DNA of 64,000 bases from NCBI GenBank assembly GCA_035546295.1, contig DATKBT010000052.1, positions 1 to 64,000 of the forward strand, in the 5' to 3' direction. Origin of the DNA: DATKBT01 sp035546295. GTDB lineage: Bacteria > Acidobacteriota > Thermoanaerobaculia > Multivoradales > Multivoraceae. The position numbers and the translations under genes were made by a program. Of the stretch, positions 16,439-25,861 are shown piece by piece (position 1 is the first letter of the stretch; the number at the start of each line of letters is the position of its first letter). The notes under the pieces were generated by a model. It did no database searches, had not been told where the DNA came from, and saw only the letters and a program-made list of their open reading frames with translations.

Positions 16439-19151
16439 AGCGGACTCGCCCGAGCGCCGAGTGCCGACCGGGCGAAAGCGCGGGCCGCGCCGCTCGGTCC
16501 GGTTCGGCGGCGACGACACGGGGATCACCGACGAGACGCGCTTCCACCTCGAGCGGCTGGTCGAAGACCTGATCGCGGCGGGAGCGACACCCGAGGAGGC
16601 GCGACGGGAGGCCAAGCGTCGTTTCGGCGACCGGAAGCGGATCGAGGGCGAGCTCGGCGTCATCGACCGTCGCCGCCGCCGGCGAGCGCGCGTGCGCGCC
16701 GCAGCATGGACGCTCGCCGACGCGATCCGGGGCGCCGCACGCACGCTGCGCCGCGAGAGGGGGATGAGCGCCTTGATCGTCGGCTGCCTGGCGCTCGGCA
16801 CCGGCGCGCCGGCCGCCATCTTCCTGCTGGTCGAGGGGCTGCTGCTCCAGCCGCTCCCCGGCATCGAGCGGCAATCCGCGCTGTGGAAGGTGGAGATCGG
16901 CGGCAGCGCTTCGTTCCCCCTCTACCAGGATCTCCGCGACGCCCAGGTGTTCGAGAGCGCAGCGGCGTTCAGCGACACGCTGCTCAGCGTCCGGCGCGGC
17001 GACAGCGTGGAGCGGGCGCTGGCGCTCACCGTCACCGGCTCCTACTTTCCGCTGCTCGGCACCGAGCCCTCGGCGGGGCGTCTGCTCGGTCCCGGCGACG
17101 ACCGGCAGGGCGCGCCGCCGGTGGTGGTCGTCTCGAGCGCGCTCGCCGATCGGGTGTTCGGCGGCGCCGAAGCCGCCGTGGGCGAGACGCTGCGCGTCAA
17201 CGGCGCGCCGTTCGAGGTGGCTGGGATCGCGCCGCCCGGCTTCGTCGGCACCTTCGTCGGCTTCCAGTTCGACCTCTGGGTCCCCTTCGAGTGGGTCGGG
17301 GTGACCGAGCCCGGAAGCGACCCGACCCGCCGCGACGTCGATCTGGTCGAGGTCACGGCGAGGTTGCCCGAGGGCGCGTCACGCGAGCGCGCACAGGCCG
17401 AGCTGGAGCGCCTCGCGCTCCTGCTGCGCGGCGAGCATCCGCGCGAGCACGAGGACCTGAGCCTCGAGCTCCTTCCCACCACCGGCATCGACCCCGAGCT
17501 CTACGGTCCCGCGTTCTCGGTCCTGGCGCTCCTCCTCGGCGCGTCGCTAGTGCTCACGCTGCTCGCCTGCGCGCCGGTCGCCAACCTGCTCTTCGCGCGC
17601 GCGATCCGGAGACGCTCCGAGCTCGCGATGCGCCGCGCGCTCGGCGCAGGCCGCGCGCAGGTCGCCACCCTGCTGCTCGCCGAGACGCTGGTCCTCGCGC
17701 TCCTCGGCGCCGTGCTCGGCGTGCTCGCCGGCGCCCTCGCAGCGCGCGCGGTGTGGGCGCTCGAGCCGCCGCTGCCGGTGGCGCTGGCGATCGACCTGCG
17801 CCCGGGCTGGCGGGCGCTGGTCTTCGGAGGATGCCTCGGCGGCGCGCTCGGTCTCGTCCTCGGCCTGCTGCAGGCCGGGCGCTCGCCCCGTTCGCTCGCA
17901 GCCGTGCTCGGCGACTCGACACGGAGCGGGGGCGGCCGTGGGAGGCGCCGCCGGGGGACGCTGGTGGCGGCCCAGGTGGCGCTCTCGGCGCTGCTGCTGG
18001 TGATCGCGGGGCTCTTCGTGCGATCGATGGCGCGGACCTCGGGGATGGATCCCGGCTTCGCGGTCGACGAGCTGAAGGTGCTGCCGGCGGTCGACCTCGC
18101 GGTCTCGCCCGAGTTGCTCGACCCGGTGCGGGTCGTGCCCGAGCTGATCGACCGTCTCGAAGCGCTGCCGGGAGTCGAGGCGGCGAGCGCGATCTCGAGG
18201 CTGCCGCTCGAGCTCTTCGGGTCGCCGCGGGCTCAGGTCCGGATCGAGGGCCGGCAAGGCGGGCTGGAGCCGCCGGGATCTCGACCCACGGCGAGGCCAC
18301 GGGGCGGCGACTCCTTCTCCCCCGAGGTCGACTTCGCGGTCGTCGCCCCGGGCTTCCTCGACGTCGCACGAGTGCCGCTGCTGCGCGGGCGTCCGATCGC
18401 CGAGACCGACGGCGAGCAGAGCCAGCCGGTCGCCGTGGTGAGCAGGGAGACGGCGGAGCGCTTCTGGCCCGAAGTGGACCCTCTCGGCAGGCGGTTCGCC
18501 CTCGGCGACGGACCCTGGCTGACCGTGATCGGGATCGCGGACGACGTCATGGTGCGTCGTTTCGCCGAGGCGCCCCGGCCCCTGGTCTACCTGCCGCTGG
18601 CGCAACGGCCCACGTCCCGCATGACGATCGTCCTGCGCGGACCGGCGACGCCGGCGGCTCTCGCCGGGCCGGTTCGCGGGATGTTCCGCGACATCGCGGC
18701 CGACCTGCCGGCGCCGCAGCCGCTCGCCGCGCGCAGCTACCTGGCGATCTCGTTGCTTCCCCAGCGGCTCATCGCGTGGGTCGCGGGCACGCTCGGGGTC
18801 GTGGGGTTGCTGCTGGCGGCGGCCGGCGTCTACGGGGTGACCTCGTACGCGGTCTCGATGCGCCGCCAGGAGATGGCGGTGCGCACCAGCCTCGGCGCCG
18901 CTCCACGAGACCTGCACCGGCTGGTCCTGCACGAAGGCCTCCGCGTCGCCGCTCTCGGGCTCGGGCTCGGTCTCGCCGCCGGAATCGTCGTGGCGGTTCT
19001 GCTGCGCGCATTGCTGATCGGCGTCGTCCCGGCGGACCCGGTGACCTTCCTGACGATCGCGAGCGGGCTTCTCGCCGTCGCCCTGCTCGCGACGCTTGCC
19101 CCCGCCCGGCGCGCCGCGAGGGCCGACCCGATCGAGGACCTGCGCTCGTAA
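16431..19151 (+). CDS. ADOP-type ABC transporter permease, paralogue 3
   Basis: A 906-residue duplicated orphan permease. This one has the longer helical prefix domain (ETRFHLERLVEDLIAAGATP, EEARREAKRRFGD), followed by ARTLRRERGMSALIVGCLAL, FLLVEGLLLQPLPG, and two MacB core/FtsX modules. The last FtsX bundle includes GVYGVTSYAVSMRRQEMAVR and APARRAARADPIEDLRS. It belongs to a subgroup different from paralogues 1 and 2. The ATG at 16431 overlaps the PadR end. No ATPase gene is adjacent. Confidence 0.9.
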   Translation: MPEADSPERRVPTGRKRGPRRSVRFGGDDTGITDETRFHLERLVEDLIAAGATPEEARREAKRRFGDRKRIEGELGVIDRRRRRRARVRAAAWTLADAIRGAARTLRRERGMSALIVGCLALGTGAPAAIFLLVEGLLLQPLPGIERQSALWKVEIGGSASFPLYQDLRDAQVFESAAAFSDTLLSVRRGDSVERALALTVTGSYFPLLGTEPSAGRLLGPGDDRQGAPPVVVVSSALADRVFGGAEAAVGETLRVNGAPFEVAGIAPPGFVGTFVGFQFDLWVPFEWVGVTEPGSDPTRRDVDLVEVTARLPEGASRERAQAELERLALLLRGEHPREHEDLSLELLPTTGIDPELYGPAFSVLALLLGASLVLTLLACAPVANLLFARAIRRRSELAMRRALGAGRAQVATLLLAETLVLALLGAVLGVLAGALAARAVWALEPPLPVALAIDLRPGWRALVFGGCLGGALGLVLGLLQAGRSPRSLAAVLGDSTRSGGGRGRRRRGTLVAAQVALSALLLVIAGLFVRSMARTSGMDPGFAVDELKVLPAVDLAVSPELLDPVRVVPELIDRLEALPGVEAASAISRLPLELFGSPRAQVRIEGRQGGLEPPGSRPTARPRGGDSFSPEVDFAVVAPGFLDVARVPLLRGRPIAETDGEQSQPVAVVSRETAERFWPEVDPLGRRFALGDGPWLTVIGIADDVMVRRFAEAPRPLVYLPLAQRPTSRMTIVLRGPATPAALAGPVRGMFRDIAADLPAPQPLAARSYLAISLLPQRLIAWVAGTLGVVGLLLAAAGVYGVTSYAVSMRRQEMAVRTSLGAAPRDLHRLVLHEGLRVAALGLGLGLAAGIVVAVLLRALLIGVVPADPVTFLTIASGLLAVALLATLAPARRAARADPIEDLRS

Positions 19152-19153
19152 GC

Positions 19154-19173
19154 GGCCGGCCTCCGTGCCGGCC
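19154..19173. terminator. Hairpin after ADOP 3
   Basis: A perfect 7-bp stem GGCCGGC/GCCGGCC with a 6-nt loop, 3 nt after the ADOP stop and before a convergent gene. There is no T-run, so this is a stem-only terminator candidate. Confidence 0.4.
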
Positions 19174-19324
19174 GACGAGCGCGCGGCCACCGTCCGAATC
19201 ACCCCCTGCGCCCCTTCGCGACGCCATTTCTCGACGATCGACGGGCGTCCGTGCCGGCCGATCGCGAGCGCGGTCTCCGGGTCTGGTCGTGACGCAGGGA
19301 CAGGGCGGCTGGCGCAGAACGAGG

Positions 19325-22300
19325 CTATTCGAGCTCGACGCGCACGCGCTGGTCGGACGCCACCGTGACCGAGCGCTCCACCGTGCGGCCGGGCTCGATC
19401 TCGACCGCGATGCTCCACACTCCCGCCGGGATCGTCCCGATCGTCGTGCGTCCGTCGACCAGCCGCTGCTGGCGGAGCATCTGGGCCCACAGCTCGTCGG
19501 ACGGCTGGGCCGGGGTGCGCGAGAGCGTGAGCGGGCGAAGCGCTCCGGTCCCGATGAGCTCGGGCGCCACCACCTCGATCCACGCCGACCACGCGAGCAT
19601 CACGCGCCGGGGGCGCGCCGGCACGGTGATCTCGATCTCGGCGACCAACGAGCCCGCGACGATCGCCGCGAGCCAGCGTCCCGGGGGCACGTCGTCGAGG
19701 ACGATCCGTCCGCTCTCGCCGGCCGAGTACCTGCGGCTCTGGAGCGCGCCCCCCTCGACCGGCTGGAGCACGAGATAGGCCCCGCGCGGGATCTCGCCGT
19801 TCGGCGTCACCAGGTTGAGCTCGGTGGCTTCGTGCGCTTCGCGGACGAGCTCGAGTCGGAGCCGGTCGACGCCGAGCTCGTCGATCTCGACTTCGACGAT
19901 CGCGGGCACGTAGCCCTCGTGTGCGGCCTCGACGACCCAGCGCCCCGCGCCGACCCCTGCGAGCTCGAAGGAGCCGTCCCGTGTGCTCGTACCGGCGCGC
20001 CGGCGCCCTTCGAGGAGCTGGTCCTCCCGGCGCAGGAGCAGCGCGGCTCCCGCGATTCCGACGCCCTCCTCATCGACCACGCGTCCCGAGATCCGGCCGC
20101 CGGGAAGCTCGACGACGACGTCACGGTCGCCGTCGACCTCGACGACCTGCTCGTGGGCTGGACCTCGGTGCCAGACCGTCAAACGGTAGGCGCCGGTCGC
20201 GAGGTCGGTGAGCTCGAACCGGCCCTCCGCATCGGTCGAGTCGCGTCCGTTGCCGAGGACGTCGATGCCCGAGGCGGTGACGCCCAGGCCGTCGGCGGGC
20301 AGGCCTCCGTCGAGCACGACTCCGCTCAGCGTGTGCCCCGGCTCGAAGACCAGGTCGACCGAGGCCTCGGACGATGCGTCGGGCAGGTCGACCGACGCCC
20401 GTACGCTGCGGCCCTCCAGGGAAGCCGTGACCAGCCACTCGCCCGCGGCCACCGGCTCGAGCCGGAAGCGGCCTTCGTAGTCGGGTTGGGCCTCGACGCG
20501 CGACCACGCGTTCTCCTGATGCGCGGCCGAGGCCAGGAGACGCACGCGGCTCATTTCGTCGACGTCGGGCCCCAGCACCCAGCCGACGATCGCTCCGCCG
20601 CTCTCGAGCCTCAGCTCGATCCCCGAGATCGAGGATCCGTGGACCTCGATCGGACCGACCTCGGCCGACGCGCCGACCCCGCGCTTGCGGGAGCCGAGCG
20701 TCACCCGCGCGCCGTCCTCGACCTCGGCCAGGAACTCGCCGTCGATGCCGGAGCGCGCGTAGCCCTGCGGCCGCGATCCGTTGCCGAGGAGGAAGATCTC
20801 GGCACCGGCCACCGGCAGTCCTTCGGGGTCGACCACGCGCCCGCTGATCTGGAGCGCCGCCTCGAGCTCGAGATCGAGGCGATTGACGCCCGCCTCGAGG
20901 ACGACGTCTCGCACGACGCCGCGGCGCCCGTTGGCGTCGGCCGAGATCGTCGTGTCGCCGAGCGGGAGCCCTTCGATGCGGTAGCGCCCCTCGTCGTCGG
21001 TTCGGTCTCGGGTGGAGCGCGGCGCCAGAAACCTCATCGCCGCGCGGTCGAGGGGAAGCCCGACCCCGACCCCTTCGAGCGGTTCCCCGTCGCGGTCGGT
21101 CACGCGGCCTGCGAGAGTCGCGCCGCGGCTCAGCCGAACGTCGACGGGGTCGGGCTCGACGCCCGCCTCGAGCACCACCCCTTCGACCTCCTCCTCGAGG
21201 AAGCCGGCGGCGTGGACGAGGATCCGGTACTCGCCCGCCGAGAGGCCGTCGAGCACGAAGACCCCGGTCGCGTCGGTTCGCTCCTGGCGGGACTCGCGGA
21301 AGCCGGTGGCCGTCGATGAACGGGTCTGGACCAGCGCGTTGATCAGAGGTCGGCCAGCGGGATCGCGCACGCTGCCCCGCAGCGCGATCCCGGGCTCCAG
21401 CACGAGGACGTGAGGCTCGAGCGTCGGCGGCTCGATCGTGGCCCGGGCGCTGGTGTAGCCGTCGAGCCGAGCGCTGACCTCGATGGAATCGTCCGCGACG
21501 TGGTGGTCGATGCGGGCGAAGCCCGCGGCGTCGGTCTGCAGCGGCTGGTGGCGGCGCCTCTGCCAGGACTGGGTCTGCACCTGGCGCTGCGACCAGTGGG
21601 TCAGGTCGACGCCGGGGAGCGGCGCGCCGTCGGGATCGACGACCCGCACGTCGACGATCGCGGCGCGATCGAGCGCGATGGTCCCCAACTCGAGCTCGCC
21701 CCCCTCGCTTGCGATTTCGAGACCGGGGACGCTTGCCTGCGCGAAGGACGGCGCCACGGCTACGAGGTCGTAGGTGTCGGCGGCGAGCCGCCGGAAGCGG
21801 AAGACGCCCCGAGCATCGCTGGTGGCGGTCGCCGTCGGGTCGCGCACCGACCACGGGTTCGACGCCCGGCGCCAGAGCTCGACCGTGGCGCCCGCGATCG
21901 GACGGTCGTCGGGATCGACCACCCAGCCGATCGCCGAGCGGCCGCGCGACAGCTCGAGACGCAGCAGCGGAGAGTACGGCGGGAGGTCCCGGGCCGTGAT
22001 CGTGCGCCGCAGCGGCGCGTAGCCGGCGTGGCTCACCGTCAGGTCCTGGAGCCCGCGGAGCGAGGCGCGCAGGCGGAACTCGCCGGCGCGGCCGCTGGTC
22101 ACCGACGTCTCGTCCTCGGCCGAGATCGAGGCGCCCTCGATCGGCCGACCGTCGGTCGCGTCGACCACGTTCCCCTCGACCAGCACGCCGCGCTCGAGCT
22201 CGACTCGGAGCGGTCCGACGTGCGTCCTCCCCGCCTCCCTTGGCTTGCCCTGCGACCCGGCGAGGTGTCCTGGTGCGAGCGCTGTCACCAGGAAGTTGGC

Positions 22301-23503
22301 CCAGGGGATGATGGGATCGACCGGTGGGATCCGGAGACCGAAGCTCCCGTCGGCGCCGGCGAAGACGGCGACTCCGGCGCCGAAGACGAGGGCGCCCGCG
22401 ATCGGCGTGCCGTCGTCCGTCGAGAGGACCCTTCCCGTGACTTCGATCGCCGGGCCGAGCGAAACGGGTGGGGGAGGCTCCTCCGCGGCAGCCGACTCGC
22501 CTTCGCTCGGCTCCTCCCGGGTCGGATCGCCCGCTTCGGACGCCGTCCGAGGGGGAGGAGCATTCGAGCCCCTCAGGATCGTGAACAGCGCGCTGCCGGT
22601 CGGCGACGTCAGCAGTGCCCGCTCGAGACCGCCGCGCGGGACTGCCAGCTCGAGGAGCCCCGCCTCGTCCGCCATCGCCAACGGGACGCCGTCGAGCGCG
22701 ACGACCGTGAAGGCAGCCGGTGATCCGGTCGGCTCGAGAACCCGCCAGGATCGCCCCGGGGCGGCCTCGAGCTGAAGCTCGACACGTCGGCCGCTGGCCC
22801 GTCGGTGCGCCAGCGCGAGGCGCTCCGCGATCGCGACCACTCGGTAGCGGTCCTTCGTGCCGATCGGTCGCCGGAGACGAGCGGTTCCGTCCTTCCCCGT
22901 CACCGCGAATCCGCCGACCGGCGACGGCTCGTCCGGCTTCGAGGCTCGCGAAACCTGCTGCCGCGCGCCGAGCAACGCGACGCGCGCTCCCGCGACCGGC
23001 CCGCCACTCGGGCCGCGCACCGAGACCTCCAGCCACTCCTGCTCCGGCAGGACGATCCGCCCGAGGTCCCGACTCTCGACGATCGCGAGGTCGACGCGAA
23101 GGCGATCGGCTCCGGCGTCGATCTCGAGGCTCCACAGACCGGCGGAAGGGAGCGCGAGAGCGAAGCGCCCGTCCTCTCCGGTCTCGGCTCGGGGCTTGCC
23201 GACAGAGTCGCCGCTCGTCGTCTCGCTCGTCGCACCGTCGGCTTGGTCGGTCGGCGTCCCACCTTCGAGGACGCTCCGCAGCTCCTCGTAGGGCGTGGCG
23301 AGCCGGCGAGCGTAGAGACGGGCTCCCGCCACCGGCGTGTCGGCGCCATCGGGAGCCCGGACCAGGCTGCCCGTGAGCAGCAGCGGGTCGCCCGCAGACG
23401 CCGGCTGTCGGGCTCCGGCGACAGCGCCCTGCAGCGATCCGAGGAGGCCCTGCAACGATCCGAGGAGAACGAGGAGGCTCACGCGAGCAAGCATTCCTTT
23501 CAT
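19325..23503 (-). CDS. Giant secreted protein of repeated carboxypeptidase-regulatory-like (Ig-like) domains
   Basis: About 1,392 residues: a signal peptide (LARVSLLVLLGSLQGLLGS, containing a duplicated LLGSLQG), then a chain of CarboxypepD-reg-like beta-sandwich domains to the end. Each repeat has the pattern 'G.V.D..G.P..GA.V......TD..G.F.L..L..G.Y.L.V...G'. Examples are VRDPAGRPLINALVQTRSS and RFELTDLATGAYRLTVWHRG. No enzymatic domain or membrane anchor is visible, so it is probably an extracellular or periplasmic binding or structural protein. Start choice is uncertain: ATG at 23503 is used; ATG at 23494 lies 7 nt after a TAACAT -10 and would suit a leaderless mRNA. Confidence 0.85.
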   Translation of the reverse strand: MKGMLARVSLLVLLGSLQGLLGSLQGAVAGARQPASAGDPLLLTGSLVRAPDGADTPVAGARLYARRLATPYEELRSVLEGGTPTDQADGATSETTSGDSVGKPRAETGEDGRFALALPSAGLWSLEIDAGADRLRVDLAIVESRDLGRIVLPEQEWLEVSVRGPSGGPVAGARVALLGARQQVSRASKPDEPSPVGGFAVTGKDGTARLRRPIGTKDRYRVVAIAERLALAHRRASGRRVELQLEAAPGRSWRVLEPTGSPAAFTVVALDGVPLAMADEAGLLELAVPRGGLERALLTSPTGSALFTILRGSNAPPPRTASEAGDPTREEPSEGESAAAEEPPPPVSLGPAIEVTGRVLSTDDGTPIAGALVFGAGVAVFAGADGSFGLRIPPVDPIIPWANFLVTALAPGHLAGSQGKPREAGRTHVGPLRVELERGVLVEGNVVDATDGRPIEGASISAEDETSVTSGRAGEFRLRASLRGLQDLTVSHAGYAPLRRTITARDLPPYSPLLRLELSRGRSAIGWVVDPDDRPIAGATVELWRRASNPWSVRDPTATATSDARGVFRFRRLAADTYDLVAVAPSFAQASVPGLEIASEGGELELGTIALDRAAIVDVRVVDPDGAPLPGVDLTHWSQRQVQTQSWQRRRHQPLQTDAAGFARIDHHVADDSIEVSARLDGYTSARATIEPPTLEPHVLVLEPGIALRGSVRDPAGRPLINALVQTRSSTATGFRESRQERTDATGVFVLDGLSAGEYRILVHAAGFLEEEVEGVVLEAGVEPDPVDVRLSRGATLAGRVTDRDGEPLEGVGVGLPLDRAAMRFLAPRSTRDRTDDEGRYRIEGLPLGDTTISADANGRRGVVRDVVLEAGVNRLDLELEAALQISGRVVDPEGLPVAGAEIFLLGNGSRPQGYARSGIDGEFLAEVEDGARVTLGSRKRGVGASAEVGPIEVHGSSISGIELRLESGGAIVGWVLGPDVDEMSRVRLLASAAHQENAWSRVEAQPDYEGRFRLEPVAAGEWLVTASLEGRSVRASVDLPDASSEASVDLVFEPGHTLSGVVLDGGLPADGLGVTASGIDVLGNGRDSTDAEGRFELTDLATGAYRLTVWHRGPAHEQVVEVDGDRDVVVELPGGRISGRVVDEEGVGIAGAALLLRREDQLLEGRRRAGTSTRDGSFELAGVGAGRWVVEAAHEGYVPAIVEVEIDELGVDRLRLELVREAHEATELNLVTPNGEIPRGAYLVLQPVEGGALQSRRYSAGESGRIVLDDVPPGRWLAAIVAGSLVAEIEITVPARPRRVMLAWSAWIEVVAPELIGTGALRPLTLSRTPAQPSDELWAQMLRQQRLVDGRTTIGTIPAGVWSIAVEIEPGRTVERSVTVASDQRVRVELE

Positions 23504-23711
23504 GTTACAGGGTCGATCGCCTTTCCATTTCAATTCCTGCTCGCCGGGATCGGATCGCGAGGCATGGTCGCACGCTTGCGCACGCGAACGGGGCCGCCTG
23601 TCGTGGCCGGGTGGCCGAAGGGCGCGGTCCGCGAAGCGGAGTCGCCGCTAGACTCTGCGGATACGAGTCGCGCCCGTTCCGCGGTGACCACAAAGCTCGA
23701 GCATCGAGGAG

Positions 23712-25082
23712 ATGTCCCAAGAACCCACGATCACCGGCTGGGGCCTGATCGGCGTTCCCGGCCGTGAGGTCCGCTCCGAGGACCTGGCTGCGCTCACCCG
23801 CGACGCGGTGCTGACCCGCGGCCTCGGGCGCAGCTACGGCGACGCCTCGCTGCCGCCCCCCGGTCGCGACTGGGTGGCGGGCTCGACGCTGGCCGATCGC
23901 ATCCTGGCCTTCGATGAGGAGCGCGGCATCTTGCGCGCGGAAGCCGGTCTGGCGCTGCAAGCGCTCAATCGCCTGTTCCTGCCCCGGGGCTTCTACGGCC
24001 CGGTCACCCCCGGCACCCAGATCATCACGCTCGGCGGCATGGTCGCCGCCGACGTCCACGGCAAGAACCACCACGTCGCCGGTTGCGTCGGCCGCCATGT
24101 GGAGAGCCTCCTGCTGCGGGTGGCGGACGGCCGGATCGTGCGCTGCTCGCGCGCCGAGCACCCGGATCTGTTCCGCGCGACTCTCGGCGGCATGGGGCTG
24201 ACCGGCCACGTGCTCGAGGTCGAGCTGGCGCTCGAGCGGATTCCCTCGCAGTGGCTGCGCACCGAGACCACGCGGATCGCCGACCTCGAGAGCTTCGTCG
24301 TCGCGTTGCGCGATTCGGCGAAGACCTGGCCGCACACGATGGGCTGGATCGACTGCCTGTCGCGCGGGCGCCGGATGGGTCGAGGAGTCCTCTACCGCGG
24401 CCGATGGGCAGAGCCCGACGAAGCGCCGCCTCGTCGCCCCGAGCCGCCGAAGCGCCCCTCGCTCCCGTTCCTGTTCCCCTCGTGGGTGATCAACCCGCTG
24501 AGCGTCGGCGCCTACAACGCGCTCCACTACCACGCGCCGCGCCGGCGCTCGGCGATCGTCGGCCCGGAGGTGTTCTTCTATCCCCTCGACGCGATCGGCA
24601 ACTGGAACCGGATGTACGGCCGGCGCGGCTTCACCCAGTACCAGTGCGTGCTCCCGGACCCGGGCGCGGCGGCGCGCTTCCTCGAGCTCCTGACCCGGCG
24701 GGGCGGCGCCTCGATGCTGTGCGTGATCAAGGACTGCGGCGAGGAGGGAGAGGGGCTGCTGTCGTTTCCCAGGCGCGGGATCTCGATCGCGCTCGACATC
24801 GCGGTGCGCGACGACACCCAGGCGCTGGTCGACGCGCTCAACGAGCTGCTGATCGTCGAGGGGGGCCGTGTCTACCTGGCCAAGGACAGCTTCACCCGCG
24901 CCGAGCACTATCGTGCGATGGAGCCGCGGCTGCCGGAGTTCGAGCGGATCCGGAACGAGTGGGACCCGGAGCGACGGATCAAGAGCGCGCTCTCGGCGCG
25001 TGTCCTCGCAGACCCGGTGGAGGATCGAGGCGTGGTCGGCGAGGTGGTCGGTCGCGAAAGGATCGTGGGAGGCCGCGCGTGA
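23712..25082 (+). CDS. FAD-binding oxidoreductase, DprE1-like
   Basis: A 456-residue VAO-family flavoenzyme closely resembling decaprenylphosphoryl-beta-D-ribose 2'-oxidase. The N-terminal FAD domain has TRGLGRSYGDASLPPPGRDW, the strand GPVTPGTQIITLGGMVAADV, and the diagnostic HGKNHHVAGCVGRHV (residues 116-130). The C-terminal substrate domain has GFTQYQCVLPDP and VYLAKDSFTRAEHYRAM. With the following SDR gene (4-nt overlap) it matches the DprE1-DprE2 pair that epimerises polyprenyl-phosphoryl ribose to arabinose. The start ATG has a GAGGAG site, and TAGACT at 23648-23653 may be the -10. Confidence 0.87.
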   Translation: MSQEPTITGWGLIGVPGREVRSEDLAALTRDAVLTRGLGRSYGDASLPPPGRDWVAGSTLADRILAFDEERGILRAEAGLALQALNRLFLPRGFYGPVTPGTQIITLGGMVAADVHGKNHHVAGCVGRHVESLLLRVADGRIVRCSRAEHPDLFRATLGGMGLTGHVLEVELALERIPSQWLRTETTRIADLESFVVALRDSAKTWPHTMGWIDCLSRGRRMGRGVLYRGRWAEPDEAPPRRPEPPKRPSLPFLFPSWVINPLSVGAYNALHYHAPRRRSAIVGPEVFFYPLDAIGNWNRMYGRRGFTQYQCVLPDPGAAARFLELLTRRGGASMLCVIKDCGEEGEGLLSFPRRGISIALDIAVRDDTQALVDALNELLIVEGGRVYLAKDSFTRAEHYRAMEPRLPEFERIRNEWDPERRIKSALSARVLADPVEDRGVVGEVVGRERIVGGRA

Positions 25083-25843
25083 ACGTCGTCGCGCTCGGCG
25101 CCACCAAGGGGATGGGGCGCGCACTCGCCCGGCTCATGGCGGCGCGCGGCGACCGGCTGTTTCTGCTCGGACGTGACGAGCAGGACCTCGAGCGCAGCGC
25201 GCGCGACCTCGACGCGCGCGGCGCCCGGGAGGCGGCCGGCGACGCGGCCGATCAGGGAGCCGGAACCGGTTTCGCGCACTGCGACCTCGAGCGCCCCGAG
25301 ACCTTCGATCCAGCGCTCGAGGCCGCCGGGGACCAGCTCGGCCGGGTCGACGCGGTGGTCGTCACCGCCGGTCTGTTCGCGACCCAGGACGAGCTCGAGG
25401 CCGACCCCGAGCTCTGCCGCCGGCTGCTGACGGTCGATTTCTCGCACACCGTGCTCTTCTGCGAGCGGGCGCGCCAGCTCCTGCTCGCCGGCGGCGGCAC
25501 CCTCTGCGTCTTCAGCTCGGTCGCCGGCGAGCGCGGCCGCAAGCCGGTGGTGCTCTACGGCGCCGCCAAGGCGGGGCTCACGCGCTACCTCGAGGGGCTG
25601 GATCATCGGTACCGGCGCTCCGGTCTCCGCGTTGTCTGTGTCAAGCCGGGCTTCGTGCGCACCGGGATGACCGAGGGGCTGCCGGCGCCCCCGTTCGCCG
25701 GAGAGCCCGAGCCGGTGGCGCGCACGGTGCTGCGCGCGATCGAACGCGGCAAGCCCGTGGTCTACGCGCCGCCGGTCTGGGCTCTGGCCATGCTGGTGAT
25801 CCGGTGGCTGCCGCGCGCCGTGATGCGGCGGATCGCTTTCTGA
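25079..25843 (+). CDS. Short-chain dehydrogenase, DprE2-like
   Basis: A 254-residue SDR. The NAD(P) motif is GATKGMGRALARLMAARGD, the substrate strand is VVVTAG, and the catalytic SSVAGERGRKPVVLYGAAKAG carries the Ser and YxxxK positions. The C-terminus has a hydrophobic, membrane-associating segment (VWALAMLVIRWLPRAVMRR), as in DprE2-type proteins. The GTG start overlaps the DprE1-like gene and has a GGGAGG site 6 nt upstream. It would reduce the 2'-keto intermediate made by the preceding oxidase. Confidence 0.85.
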   Translation: MNVVALGATKGMGRALARLMAARGDRLFLLGRDEQDLERSARDLDARGAREAAGDAADQGAGTGFAHCDLERPETFDPALEAAGDQLGRVDAVVVTAGLFATQDELEADPELCRRLLTVDFSHTVLFCERARQLLLAGGGTLCVFSSVAGERGRKPVVLYGAAKAGLTRYLEGLDHRYRRSGLRVVCVKPGFVRTGMTEGLPAPPFAGEPEPVARTVLRAIERGKPVVYAPPVWALAMLVIRWLPRAVMRRIAF

Positions 25844-25861
25844 GGTCCACCGGGCCGAGGC

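Noticed and set aside
16706..21319. Open frame of about 1,500 codons crossing the ADOP 3 end and the giant secreted gene
   Set aside because: It spans two convergent genes that have strong family matches in other frames.
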